Shown piece after piece: positions 21,322 through 32,740 of a stretch of 64,000 nucleotides of DNA. The position numbers and the translations under genes are program-made. Every line of letters starts with the position of its first letter. Positions within the stretch are counted from its first letter, which is position 1. A model generated the notes under the pieces. The model was not told the origin of the DNA. It saw only the letters and a program-made list of their open reading frames with translations, and made no database searches. Source of the stretch: Owenia fusiformis (lineage: Eukaryota; Annelida; Polychaeta; Sabellida; Oweniidae); assembly GCA_903813345.2 (NCBI GenBank), contig CAIIXF020000006.1, forward strand, positions 26,109,936 to 26,173,935. The letters run 5' to 3'.

Positions 21322-24300
21322 ATGATGAGGTACTCGACTGTCCTTCCTACATGTATTTTGGTATTCCTTATCGTCTTGTCTACTGCTGAGGACACAAGCG
21401 ATTTCCAGACTTGCACCTTGCAAGTTGAAATGCGAGTGGAACTCAACGGGCTTCACACTCGTATTGCGCAAGACCAAAAGGGAGTACTAGTTGAACACAA
21501 TTCTTCGTCTGGAGTGAACGGACCACCAGGACCACCCTGGAGTCTGGTCAATGGACCACCCGGAAGACTAGCGAATGGACCAACCGGGAGTCTAGTGAAT
21601 GGACCACCCGGAAATCTAGTGGACGGACCACCAGGACCACCCGGAAGTCTAGTGATTAGGCCACTCGGACCACTCGGACCACCCGGAAGTCTAGTGAATG
21701 GGCCACCTGGACCACCTGGAAGTTTAGCAAATGACCCACCCGGACCACCCGGAAGTTTAATAAATGGGCCACCCGGAAGTCTAATGAATGGAAACCCCGG
21801 ACCACCCGGAAGTATAATGAATGGGCCACCCGGACCACCCGGAAGTTTAGTAAATGCGCCACCCGGACCACCCGGAAGTCTAGTGAATGGATCACCCGGA
21901 CCACCTGGAAGTCTAATGAATGGGCAACCCGGACCACCTGGAAGTTCAGTAAATGGGCCACCCGGACCACCTGGAAGTTCAGTAAATGGGCCACCCGGAA
22001 GTCTAGTGGACGGACCATCAGGACCACCCAGAAGTCTAATGAATGGGCCACCCGGACCACCTGGAAGTCTAATGAATGGGCCATCTGGACCACCTGGAAG
22101 TTCAGTAAATGGGCCACCCGGACCACCCGGAAGTCTAGTGGACGGACCACCAGGACCACCCGGAAGTCTAGTGATTGGGCCATCCGGATGTCTAGTAATT
22201 GGGCCATCCGGAAGTCTAATGAATGGACCACCCGGACCACCTGGAAATGGGCCACCCGGACCACCTGGAAGTTCAGTAAATGGGCCACCCGGACCACCTG
22301 GAAGTTCAGTAAATGGGCCACCCGGACCACCCGGAAGTCTAGTGGACGGACCATCAGGACCACCCGGAAGTCTAATGAATGGGCCACCCGGACCACCTGG
22401 AAGTCTAATGAATGGGCCATCTGGACCACCTGGAAGTTCAGTAAATGGGCCACCCGGACCACCCAGAAGTCTAGTGGACGGACCACCCGGAAGTCTAGTG
22501 ATTGGGCCACCCGGACCACCCGGAAGTCTAATGAATGGACCACCCGGAAGTCTAATAAATGGACCACCTGGAAGTCTAATGAAAGGGCCACCCGGACCAC
22601 CTGGAAGTTCAGTAAATGGGCCACCTGGACCACCTGGAAGTCTAGTGGACGGACCACCAGGACCATCCGGAAGTCTAATGAATCGACCACCTGGAAGTTC
22701 AGTAAATGGGCCACCAGGACCACCCGGAAGTCTAGTGATTGGGCCACCTGGACAACCTGGACCACCCGGAAGTCTAGTGAACGCACCACCAGGACCACCC
22801 GGAAGTCTAGTGAACGGACCACCCGGAAGTCTAGTGAACGGACCACAAGGACCACCCGGAAGTCTAGTGAACGGACCACCAGGACCACCCGGAAGTCTAG
22901 TGAACGGACCACCAGGACCACCCGGAAGTCTAGTGAACGGACCACCCGGACCATCCGGAAGTCTAATGAATGGACCACCCGGACCACCTGGAAGTCTAAT
23001 GAATGGGCCACCCGGACCACCCGGAAGTTCCGTTAATGGGCCACCCGGACCACCCGGACCAGCCGGACCACCTGGAAGTCTAGTAAACGGACCAACAGGA
23101 CTACCCGGATGTCTAGTGATTGGACCACCCGGTCCATCCGGAAGTCTAGTGAATGGGCCCCCTGGACCACCTGGAAGTCTAGTGAACGGACCACCCGGAC
23201 CATCCCGAAGTCTAAAGAATGGACCACCCGGACCATCCGGAAGTCTAAAGAATGGACCACCCGGACCACCTGGAAGTCAAATGAATGGGCCACCCGGACC
23301 AACTGGAAGTTCAGTAAATGGGCGAACCGGACCAGCCGGACCACCCGGACCAGCCGGACCAGTCGGACCACCAGGAAGTTTAGTGAACGGACCACCAGGA
23401 CCACCCGGTTGTCTAGTGATTGGGCCACCTGGTCCATCCCGAAGTCTAGTGAATGGGCCCCCTGGACCACCCGGAAGTCTAGTGAACGGACCACCCGGAC
23501 CACCCGAAAGTCTAATGATTGAGCCACCCGGACCACCCGGAAGTCTAGTGAATGGAAATCCCGGACCACCCGGAAGTTCAGTAAATGGGCCACCCGGACC
23601 ACCCGGAAGTCTAGTGGACGGACCACCAGGACCACCCGGAAGTCTAGTGATTGGGTCACACGGACCACCCGGAAGTTTAGTGAACAGACCACCAGGACCA
23701 CCCGGATGTCTAGTGAACGGACCACCAGGACCACCCGGATGTCTAGTGAACGGACCACCCGGACCTCCCGGATGTCTAGTGATTGGGCCACCCGGACCAC
23801 CCGGAAGTCTAGTGATTGGGCCACCCGGACCACCCGGAAGTCTAGTGATTGGACCACCCGGACCATCCGGAAGTCTAAAGAATGGACCACCTGGAAGTCT
23901 AATGAATGGGCCACCCGGCCCAACCGGAAGTTCAGTAAACGGGCCACCCGGACCAGCCGGACCACACGGACCAGCCGGACCAGTTGGACCACCCGGAAGT
24001 TTAGTGAACGGACCACCAGGACCACCCGGATGTCTAGTGATTGGGCCACCCGGTCCACCCGGAAGTCTAGTGAATGGGCCCCCTGGACCACCCGGAAGTC
24101 TAGTGAATGGACCACCCGAAAGTCTAGTGAATGGAAATCCCGGACCACCCGGAAGTTCAGTAAATGGGCCACCCGGACCACCCGGAAGTCTAGTGGACGG
24201 ACCACCGGGACCACCCGGAGGTCTAGTGATTGGGTCACCCGGAACACCCGGAAGTCTAGTGGACGGACCATCAGGACCACCCGGAAGTCTAGTGGACGGA

Positions 24301-24948
24301 CCACCAGGACCACCCGGAAGTTTAGTGAACGAACCACCAGGACCACCCGGAAGTCTAGTGAACGGACCACCAGGACCACCCGGATGTCCAGTGATTGGGC
24401 CACCCGGACCACCTGGAAGTCTAATGAATGGACCACTCGGAAGTCTAATGAATGGACCACCCGGAAGTCTAATGGATGGGCCACCCGGACCACCCGGAAG
24501 TTTAGTAAATGGGCCACCCGGACCACCCGGAAGTTTAGTAAATGGGCCACCCGGACCACCCGTAAGTTATGTAAATGGGCCACCCGGAAGTCTAGTGAAC
24601 GGAAACCCCGGACCACCCGGAAGTGCAGTAAATGGGCCACCGGGAAGTCTAGTGAATGGACCACCCGGAAGTGCAGTAAATGGGCCACCCGGAAGTCTAG
24701 TGAATGGAACACACGGGCCACCAGGAAGGTTAGTGAATGGAACACACGGGCCAACCGGAAGGTTAGTGAATGGACCACCCGGGAGTCTATTGATTGGACT
24801 GCGCGGATCATCCGGAGGTCTAGTGAATGGGCTAAATGGACCACTCGGAAGTCTAGTAAATTGGCCACCGGGACCACTCGAAAGTCTAGTGATTGGGCTA
24901 CCCGAATCAACCGAATGTCTAGTGAATGGGCCACCCAGAAGTCTATGA
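21322..24948 (+). CDS. Secreted collagen-like repeat protein, 1208 residues
   Basis: The first ATG of an ATGATG pair follows the leader ACGACAACCTAGCTATCAAT, as in the 8.1-kb gene. [20 protein letters not shown] is a signal peptide. Residues about 27-55 ([13 protein letters not shown] ... [12 protein letters not shown]) align with the peptide repeat of the 8.1-kb paralogue, without its RVKR sites. An NSS sequon follows. From about residue 66 to the end the protein is about 100 repeats of [11 protein letters not shown] (33 bp) or GPPGSLVN (24 bp). Glycine is regular except that GSLVN puts four residues before the next glycine, a break every 8-11 residues, so this is not a standard uninterrupted triple helix. 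Scattered GCLV variants add cysteines. The last 60 residues degrade and end at TGA. No C-terminal trimerisation domain (C1q, NC1, fibrillar propeptide) is seen. A secreted structural or mucus role is a guess. Confidence 0.8.
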   Translation: MMRYSTVLPTCILVFLIVLSTAEDTSDFQTCTLQVEMRVELNGLHTRIAQDQKGVLVEHNSSSGVNGPPGPPWSLVNGPPGRLANGPTGSLVNGPPGNLVDGPPGPPGSLVIRPLGPLGPPGSLVNGPPGPPGSLANDPPGPPGSLINGPPGSLMNGNPGPPGSIMNGPPGPPGSLVNAPPGPPGSLVNGSPGPPGSLMNGQPGPPGSSVNGPPGPPGSSVNGPPGSLVDGPSGPPRSLMNGPPGPPGSLMNGPSGPPGSSVNGPPGPPGSLVDGPPGPPGSLVIGPSGCLVIGPSGSLMNGPPGPPGNGPPGPPGSSVNGPPGPPGSSVNGPPGPPGSLVDGPSGPPGSLMNGPPGPPGSLMNGPSGPPGSSVNGPPGPPRSLVDGPPGSLVIGPPGPPGSLMNGPPGSLINGPPGSLMKGPPGPPGSSVNGPPGPPGSLVDGPPGPSGSLMNRPPGSSVNGPPGPPGSLVIGPPGQPGPPGSLVNAPPGPPGSLVNGPPGSLVNGPQGPPGSLVNGPPGPPGSLVNGPPGPPGSLVNGPPGPSGSLMNGPPGPPGSLMNGPPGPPGSSVNGPPGPPGPAGPPGSLVNGPTGLPGCLVIGPPGPSGSLVNGPPGPPGSLVNGPPGPSRSLKNGPPGPSGSLKNGPPGPPGSQMNGPPGPTGSSVNGRTGPAGPPGPAGPVGPPGSLVNGPPGPPGCLVIGPPGPSRSLVNGPPGPPGSLVNGPPGPPESLMIEPPGPPGSLVNGNPGPPGSSVNGPPGPPGSLVDGPPGPPGSLVIGSHGPPGSLVNRPPGPPGCLVNGPPGPPGCLVNGPPGPPGCLVIGPPGPPGSLVIGPPGPPGSLVIGPPGPSGSLKNGPPGSLMNGPPGPTGSSVNGPPGPAGPHGPAGPVGPPGSLVNGPPGPPGCLVIGPPGPPGSLVNGPPGPPGSLVNGPPESLVNGNPGPPGSSVNGPPGPPGSLVDGPPGPPGGLVIGSPGTPGSLVDGPSGPPGSLVDGPPGPPGSLVNEPPGPPGSLVNGPPGPPGCPVIGPPGPPGSLMNGPLGSLMNGPPGSLMDGPPGPPGSLVNGPPGPPGSLVNGPPGPPVSYVNGPPGSLVNGNPGPPGSAVNGPPGSLVNGPPGSAVNGPPGSLVNGTHGPPGRLVNGTHGPTGRLVNGPPGSLLIGLRGSSGGLVNGLNGPLGSLVNWPPGPLESLVIGLPESTECLVNGPPRSL
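21510..24945 (+). repeat. 33/24-bp coding minisatellite of the collagen-like gene
   Basis: The repeat core is GGACCACCCGGAAGTCTAGT. Higher-order similarity is visible: blocks with CCGGACCAGCCGGACCA occur at about 23050, 23330 and 23950. All units are multiples of three, so antisense and other-frame translations also stay open for hundreds of codons; those are not genes. Confidence 0.9.
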
Positions 24949-24957
24949 AGGAAAAGA

Positions 24958-25130
24958 TAAATAACCCCAGCAGCGTTGCAAATTTTGATGCGAAGGACAG
25001 CCGAGATGATAAAAGCTATAACTTTGATCCAAGACTTCAATACTCAAATGTTAAACTAGTTCGTCTGCATATGCAATATAATATTCCAAGATTCAACGAG
25101 ATAGCGAATCTAACTAACCACACGACTTTA
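24958..25130 (+). other. 3' segment shared with the peptide gene, out of the collagen frame
   Basis: AGCGTTGCAAATTTTGATGCG (first 20 bases matter), ACAGCCGAGATGATA and CTGCATATG align with 8390-8555. In frame 0 it reads SVANFDAKDSRDDKSYN and stays open to 25247, while the collagen frame stops at 24948. It may be 3' UTR, or a C-terminal domain lost by frameshift. Confidence 0.6.
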
Positions 25131-25496
25131 ATAACCCTCATGCAGACAGATCGCCTAAAATTACATTCGTATATGAAAGACTCGACATTCAACTGGAAAC
25201 TGGAAACAAATTATTCCATGCCAGGCGCAACAGAATATCGAGTTTGAATAATGGATGAAAATCCTCCTCGGACAGACAGATTTTGATAAAAAATATTATT
25301 CAAAATATTATTATAAATGGACACTTCATACGGTATGCTAACAGATTTTTAGTTTAAATGTTATCTTGCTCGTTTGGTTCGATTTTGTAACGGTAACCTC
25401 GAGGTGTACTCAAATCTATTGTCAAATTCAAAAGCGAAGAGGTAAGCATTTGCTTGAGTACGGAAAGATAACCAATTTTAAGAAGGCTATATTTAA

Positions 25497-25850
25497 GGAT
25501 GTTCCCTGGTCAGATAGGAAAATATTCAATAGTATTTAACTTTTTCTCAAAAATGGTTTTCTGGGATTCTCACGGGCAACAAAGAATATTAAAACTTTAA
25601 AAACCATATGTTAGTGTGCTTTTTTCTGAGCAAGAGGCCTCTAAAGTGTCAATATTTGACAAAAGTGGGCGTGGCACTTTCTCATTGAAACCCATGTTAA
25701 AAATCAGGTTTTCACCCCAAAACACACTTTTGAATATTTAACTTTTTCTTAAACTCACAGAAACACTTAGTTATGCTATGTACTTCACATTTTGAAAAGA
25801 AAAATTAGGGGTTGGTGTTCATCGTTTTCAACTTCGTCCAGGGAACATCC
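25497..25850. mobile_element. 354-bp MITE flanked by TTAA
   Basis: GGATGTTCCCTGG at 25497 and CCAGGGAACATCC ending at 25850 are inverted, with TTAA immediately outside at 25493-25496 and 25851-25854. TTAA is the piggyBac-type target. No coding inside. Confidence 0.7.
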
Positions 25851-26032
25851 TTAAGCTAAATCGCGGGATAATTTCACATGAAAATAGTGATTTTCTGATT
25901 TGTTCATATTATTTATTTATCTAAAAAATCTTGGATCTCGATTTGAAATATGGCAAATATATATCTATACTCGTACGAGCTTGATTCTTGACTTTATTCC
26001 GTCCAAACCCATATTGCTAAACCCATTATCAT

Positions 26033-26553
26033 ACCGGAATAGCCTGACAACGGTAAAGTCAGATACCGTTGTCACAAATGGCGGACATAACCGTCGCTTT
26101 AATTATATAGATTTTCATGAACTGTATGTTTAATAGAGCATCTAGACTAAATTCCTTTGGAACAACAATCAATCAAAGTGTCTTTGTACTCATTGTACAG
26201 TTAATAATGTTCTACCATCAAAATAAAGTCTTTAATTTAACCGATCAAAATGAGATACAAGACAACCGACAGTGTAATTACCATATGCCGTTGTCTTTCT
26301 AAATTACTCAAATTCAGATTCCGTTGTCATTGACGATATCGAAGATGCTATATATTGTAGCAATTCACGACCTAATTTGATCGAAAATGGGATTTCATAT
26401 GATACATTATCACTAGAGCTTAATACATGCACAGAATTAGCGACGATAAAATCCCATGAAATGAGGACTAAGTGATTAAACAGTTGAAGCCACGGTTATG
26501 TCCGCCATTTGTGACAACGGTATCTGACTTTACCGTTGTCAGGCTATTCCGGT
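26033..26553. mobile_element. 521-bp MITE with about 70-bp inverted repeats, copy 1
   Basis: ACCGGAATAGCCTGACAACG, GTAAAGTCAGATACCGTTGT and CACAAATGGCGGACATAACC at the left are inverted at 26486-26553. The interior has no transposase. An inverted partial copy lies at 59362-59790. No clear target duplication. Confidence 0.8.
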
Positions 26554-28465
26554 GTGAATGTGTAAGCATCACCTGGGAAGCATCATCTATCTAGCCAATG
26601 TGTAATAGCTTCCCTGATATACTAAAAGGTGGCAGGCCAAGGAGGGTATACTATAAAGGTCTATTACACACTTCAGTACAAAGTGAAGTGACATCTATTC
26701 ATTCTGTTAATGTGATCTGGGTCACAGACAGTATCTAGAAACCAAGGCATGCAAAATGTCATCACCTTATAATTTTTTACAGACGCTAAACGCCGTCCAC
26801 AAACAAGTTTGAGACCAATTAAAACAATATGTCACTTCTGGGGGTAACATAACAATGGATAAAGACAAGTCAATGATACCTATGAAAAGAAATAACTTCT
26901 TACAAAATACACGCTCTTCGTTAGACGCGTTCAACTTCGAATAATCAGTGTTATGTATGTGTGTACTATAAGATTATCTTACAATATCACAACAAATAAA
27001 TAATAGTAGTTCTATCGTATCTTTCTTACATTGTTGCCCCTATCTATAGTCACCAAGAAGTCTAGCATCAAGCCCTTGTATAACCTCCAACATAATCACA
27101 TTATACATGGTACGTAATAAATAATGGGAGATGACAGAGATTTTATATGCGAGATTACTCGTGTGCTGATTTTTGCATTAATCTGTTACAGGCTGAACCA
27201 AGAGACGAAAATAAAAGGCATAAGAACTCCTCATTCAGTCTTGAATTCGAATGGACAGTGCTCGCAACCAACCCCCATCCCCCCTCAAAAATATCCATAT
27301 ATCTTATAATCATCAGTTGTGAATCAAATAATAGCAATATATATAATTGCTAGAAATCGTGTGATTTGATTGGCTGATTAAGTTCCATGTGATCAAAAAT
27401 ACCATAGCGTATCTCACAGCTCCTTAAACAGCATGAAATATTTGCGTAATATAGAAATGATATCTTGATGAAGCAGGATATATGGATATGTGTATCCACC
27501 GTTGTATTACACGTTGTGTGTTTCCCCTTCCAATATTCCCATGAGGCGAGTTTTGGTTCAGTGTATATACCAAAGGAGATCTGCCACAGGAACATTATAG
27601 TAAAATTGTTCCAACATTTGCTACGGCGACAGTACGGCCAATAGCAATTGTACGGTCGCCATGGAATATCTGCGGTCGGATACTTTAGCAATAAAATCAA
27701 CACCCACCCTATGTGTACCAATTGCAAGAACCTCCATTTTCCTTGATACTCAGAGTGGAAGGGGGAGGTTTTTTAACTTTTTTACTGACACCACTGGTAC
27801 CGCCTTTAAGATATGACATAAACATAAAATATATTTACCTGCACATATATAGACCCATATCGCCCATATCTGGGTCGGTAGCTGTCTATGGAACATTTCA
27901 GATCTTTGCTCTAAATCCTCATCGCAATGGTAGAATAAATTATATCCAATTTTTAGTCGTAGATTTATATTTTTGACTTTTGATTACAACACCACTTAGC
28001 ACCTGTGAGAAACAGGTACAATATACCTATTTAGTTATATACTGTATTGTATTTGTTATCTCCTCGAAGAAATTCAATGGACAACGAAGACAATACGAAT
28101 CAAGGGGTCGGCTAATTAGGTCAAATAGATAATAGTAAAATCTGGTTCAAAAAACGTTCCTTGGGAATTGAAATTCCAAATCTTAGTAAAAGTTGAGAGT
28201 TAAGTACTGTATTTGTGTAGTGTGATGTATTTGATATCGTGGAAATGCATGGAAATGCGTAATCATATTAGGAATACCGTTACTATTTGATACGACCCCT
28301 CTATGTTTTTATCTACTTATGCTCTCAATGTCAAGCGTGCGAGTTAAGAGGCGCTGAAGGATCAGGTTTCTGCTGACATGCCTTTTTCATATCATAAGAC
28401 AATGAGAGATACAATATGGTTGAACATAATTTTAATCATTAAATTTTAGGTTTACGTAGCCCTAA
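26554..28465. other. Intergenic, no recognised feature
   Basis: It holds only short frames, of which the longest (125 codons, minus strand, 27350-27727) has no recognisable domain. No repeat shared with the rest of the window was found. Confidence 0.45.
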
Positions 28466-28470
28466 TATAA

Positions 28471-28672
28471 GGGAGGTTAACTTACACGTTTTTTAAACTT
28501 GTACGCGAAAGTGTAGAAGTATGGTTCTCTATGGATTATTAGTTCTCCCATTTGTAGTATTAGCTTGACCGATTGGGTATAACGTATACGGACGGTAATA
28601 CCCGGCCCCTGGGGTCAAACTATTACACGCTCATGTACAGGTTCTCTCAAAACGTGTAACTAACCTCCCTCT
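28471..28672. mobile_element. About 200-bp foldback MITE
   Basis: GGGAGGTTAACTTACACGTTTT, in parts GGGAGGTTAACTTACACG and TTTT, is answered by AAAACGTGTAACTAACCTCC. A related end (AAAACGTGTAGCTTAGCTCC) occurs at about 34998. Confidence 0.65.
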
Positions 28673-28720
28673 TACTTGACTAAAATAAGGTATATATTTT
28701 GCATTACATGAGACACTTTA

Positions 28721-29086
28721 GTCCATTTGTCATTTTCTTAACGTTAAAAAACATGATGTTTTTCTGTGCAAATACTATCATTAGGGTTTATTGGAGTGAT
28801 TTAGCTGGGTTGCCAAAAAATTAATGTTGGGGAAAATTTTTGTATCTATCACCATGGTAACATACCAGGTACATGGTGGTATCCCGACGCTAAGTCAATA
28901 GTCAACGCCATGTTAAGCCAATGCACCCCTCCCTAATTAGCCGATATACTTTTTTCCCCAAACTAACTTTTTGTCCAACCCAGTTAAATCACTTCAGAAA
29001 ACCCTTGTTATTAAATTAACCATAAAACATCGTGTTTTTAACAATTCATAGGTTCACTATAGTATGTATAGGGGTGACAAATGGAC
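28721..29086. mobile_element. 366-bp MITE flanked by TA
   Basis: GTCCATTTGTCA and TGACAAATGGAC are terminal. Inner arms match as GCTGGGTTG/CAACCCAG and GTGATTTA/TAAATCAC. TA flanks both ends (28719-28720, 29087-29088). Its GTCCATTT start recalls the MITE at 2465. Confidence 0.72.
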
Positions 29087-29136
29087 TACTTCTAAATATG
29101 GCGACCACTAATTATCCGACAAATCTTGATATTTAT

Positions 29137-29955
29137 ATGTACAAATGAATTACGATATGTTATTAAAGACCCGACTATCTTCTTAAGAAGGTTCTGGTTA
29201 TTGTTTTCGTAAGCGTTCGATGGAGAGATTCGGGTAAAGCATTTCAACTTTCTCTCATTTTTATCCTTATTCATATTCCATCTTACATACTATGCCACCC
29301 CCATTCTCTCTATTTGAGTGACAGACCATTCCCATTCAAACCCGTAACATATTTTCATTAAAATACAGTACAAAGAAAATGAGGCCAGGGTAACTTGACC
29401 CAATTAATATACTTATGTTAAATTTGAACGGAACGTGGAAAATAAAGAGCTGTCCAGTTAATTAGATAAAGCTCTCTTTTAACATGTTTAAAGAAACACA
29501 AACATTAACACTGCACTGGATGATTGTTGTCGACCCAGAATGGGAATCGCATAGTCATGAGAGTATTAATTGAAGGATATGTACACTCATTGTGTCAAGA
29601 TTGATAACGTTGATAAGGAGGTCATTTTAACCAAGGACTCAATACCCTTTACTCGATTCATTGGGTCACACTCCTCTGAGGACCTCAAATGATTCTGGGG
29701 TTGTACTTACCTTAAAATTATGTAGTTATAGCTTCCGAATTCGACTGCATCCTCCATCAGTAACGCTCTGGTTGACTTCCCGTAATTTTAAGGTAAGTAA
29801 AAGAGGAATCCACAGTCATAAGTTTAGAGCTTACAGACATATTTGGTACTTATAGTTTAAATTGTTGGAAACATTCTAGAGATCTTTTAAAATTCCATGC
29901 CATTGTTCCCATAACAACACAAAACTATGGAGACCAAACAAAATAATGCCACCTC
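29137..29955 (+). repeat. About 815-bp dispersed repeat, copy 1 (copy 2 at 60024)
   Basis: AAAGACCCGACTATCTTCTT, GTTCGATGGAGAGATTCGGG, TGGATGATTGTTGTCGACC and ACTCCTCTGAGGACCTCAAA recur in order at 60024-60840. An internal inverted pair ACTTACCTTAAAATTA/TAATTTTAAGGTAAGT is in both. No coding. Confidence 0.85.
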
Positions 29956-29967
29956 CACCTTTTTTTT

Positions 29968-30760
29968 CATTGACTCATACACTTTGAAAGTACCCAAAAA
30001 GCCCCAAATAGCATCTTAAAATTGAAAAATTTTCTAGGGGTATTGGCCACCCCTCACACCCCCCACAAAACAATGGAAAGTTCTTTTATTTTAGTGTTTT
30101 GTCTCAGACACTTTTAAAGTGCCCAGACATCATCAAATAGCTCCTTGATATAGTTAGTGTTTCTGGGGGACTTGCTCCCCCTCTTGCATCTTGCACTTGC
30201 CCCCCCCCCCCCACTCTGGCGCCCCCCCCCCTCTGGCGCCCCCCCCCCTTGACCCCCCCCCCAAAAAAAAAAATTGTGATTTTCTCAAATTCTTTAATTG
30301 ACTCATACACTTTGAAAGTGCCCAGAAAGCACCAAAAAGCGTCGTAAAATTGTAAAATTTTCTAGGGGGAGTGGGCCACCCCTCACACCCCAAACAAAAC
30401 AATGGAAAGTTCTAAATTTATTTTAGTGTTTTGTCTTAGACACTTTTAAATTGCTCAGACATCATCAAATAGCTCGATCCGTGATTGACTCATATCGCAC
30501 AGGCGTACCAGATGGTTGCAAATTCGCTCCAAATACAACCAAATTTCAAAATTTTCCTGGGGGGAGAACCCCCAGACCCCCTAGGCCCTGAATGCTCAGT
30601 TTTTTATTCACTCAACTCTTATTCCCGTGGTGGTGGCGTACTACTTAGAAACTTACACATTGAAAGTGCCCAGAAAGCACCAAATAGCATCTCAAAACTG
30701 TAAAATTTTCTAGGGGGAGTGGACCACTCCTCATACCCCCCACAAAACAATTGGAACGTT
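29968..30760. repeat. Three imperfect repeats with poly-C stretches
   Basis: GACTCATACACTTTGAAAGT, GCCCAGAAAGCACCAAA and AAAATTTTCTAGGGGGAGTG recur at about 29968, 30298 and 30645. C-runs lie around 30200-30260 and 30808. Frames here are shadows of the repeats. Confidence 0.65.
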
Positions 30761-30999
30761 TGGAAGTTGCATTTGTTAATTCCAAACCAATATAGGGAGT
30801 AACTGACCCCCCCCCCCCCCTCTGTCTTACGCGATTTGATTACGCGGCAAAAAAATGACAATTTTATATTCTCTTTAGTAAGCTAATCATATTAGGACCA
30901 AAAACAAATAACATAATTAAAACTGGAAAACATACAATACATATTCATCATCTCATCTATTTCTCCGGTTTGTATCTCCCGGTAATCGTTATGCCTTGA

Positions 31000-32650
31000 G
31001 CCACCCCCCCCCCCATTACAGATACTTTAAATACACTTATTTTGACGCTACTTAATTTGACGAATTTGCTCAATTTCAAATATTGGCGGCTATTTAATTT
31101 GGCGGAATCAGGACTGAAGTTTTTGTCTATGTTTATGCATGGGCTATCAAAAGATTCTCTCGAAAGCCCATGGTTTATGTCATTAGGACGGGTATTTACT
31201 AAGATATTTTCTGTATTTCTTTTGGGATAATGTATGACATGTTGATGACATGCTCAGTTGACAGGAAAAAGTGGCCCCACAAGTTTAATTTATGAAGTAC
31301 ATTTGACAAAAATCCCAAACTGAAATTTGACTCCGTCAATCCGTCTAATTAAAACGGGAGCCAAATTAAGTATCTTCAGTTATATCAATATTATTTTGTA
31401 TCTATCTGACATTATAATTTCGAAGAGAGATATCTCCCGGGGACATTCGGGATTTCGAACATAATAAACTTAATTTGAAATTGAATCTGAAATTCTGTCA
31501 GAATGGAATACATGGACCTGGTTACATGGTTTATCTTATTCTAAATGGACAAATAAGGTCGCAGGGGCAGGAAACTCCCCCGTAGTTGACATTTTGTTCA
31601 TATAAAAGGCATTTGCATTAATCCTTTTGATAACTTTCTTTCGTAGTTGGTCTCTTGACCCGAAACATTCTGGCTACAACAATACAATAGAATTTAGAGA
31701 AAAAATTGTGACTAATTGAGGAAAATGTAAATATACAATTTACAATTCAATACATAATTTGCACGATCGAGTCTTAGGTTTGAATGAATTAAAATGACTT
31801 AAGCTAAGTGTAAAATTTTTGAAAAAAGCCTATCAAAAGACGAATTGTTTTTTGAATACTTTGCGAGGAAATCAATATTGATGTACCGTATTGAAGTCAT
31901 AAACAACAGCTTCGAGATGTCTCCCGGTTGCCATGTTTATCTAGGAAACTGCTGGTTGTAATCATAATAGGACACACGGCAAAAAATGTGTATCAAAATC
32001 CGTTGAAACCTGCTTACAGGTAATACATTTGTATTATCAAAAATACAATCTTGTTCTGACCATCGTGAATCCTGAACATTTCAAAAAGGGCATATTTTGT
32101 ATTCACCTTGACATAATGTACATGTAACTGTGTCTAGGTGATCTTCAGTCAGTGACAGTTGTAGAGACTAGTTGCAACATTAAAAAGAAAAAAAATTAAA
32201 AAGAAAAAAAGACACTAGTTGCAACTGGTGATGTTTTCCATGGAAAGCCGTGAGCACGCTTTGCAAACTATCTCTGGACTCTCTCTCTCTCTCTCTCTTT
32301 CTGGACGGCAGAGGGGGGGGGGGGGTTGCGATGAGTGCGAAGGCACCCCCCCCCCCAAAAAAAAAGCTTATAAAAATATAACCATTAGATAGAAGAAATG
32401 AGCTTTCAATTTTTTTATTTGAAGTTTCAATCTCATTTTTGAAGAATTTTGAAAGATGCATCAATTTTTGTAAAATTCAAAATATGGGGCTCGCTTAATA
32501 AGTTATGACACGATCGCACATCATGACACATCTCATTTCTTCTCAGTCCTGAGATGATGTTTCAGGTGAAACAGAAAGATGCTATGAGTATCAGAATGGG
32601 ATCGCACCACATGGGGAGTAGTTTCCAGAAAGATTAGAATAGGGTGGATG
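31000..32650. other. Intergenic, no gene recognised
   Basis: It contains a (CT)n microsatellite at about 32280-32300 and homopolymer runs of G and C near 32310-32360. No coding signal. Confidence 0.5.
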
Positions 32651-32654
32651 GGGT

Positions 32655-32740
32655 AGCCTTGCCCAAGTCGTATCTTTTTCCTATCTTGATTTCTATTATT
32701 CGAGATCAGATAAGTAAAAAATACCGACTTGGAAAAGGCT
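32655..32740. mobile_element. Palindromic element, copy 2 of 4 (86 bp)
   Basis: AGCCTTGCCCAAGTCG ... CCGACTTGGAAAAGGCT. The flanks share GGATGGGG. It is shorter than the other copies in the centre. Confidence 0.8.

Noticed and set aside
21656-25040. Long antisense and alternative-frame open frames (454, 633, 513, 282, 157 and 137 codons) over the collagen-like array
   Set aside because: The units are multiples of three and stop-free on both strands, so these frames are open automatically. Only the plus frame starting at 21322 has a signal peptide shared with a paralogue.
27350-27727. 125-codon minus-strand frame
   Set aside because: No signal, domain or repeat relation, and the composition looks like translated non-coding DNA. 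I could not support it as a gene.
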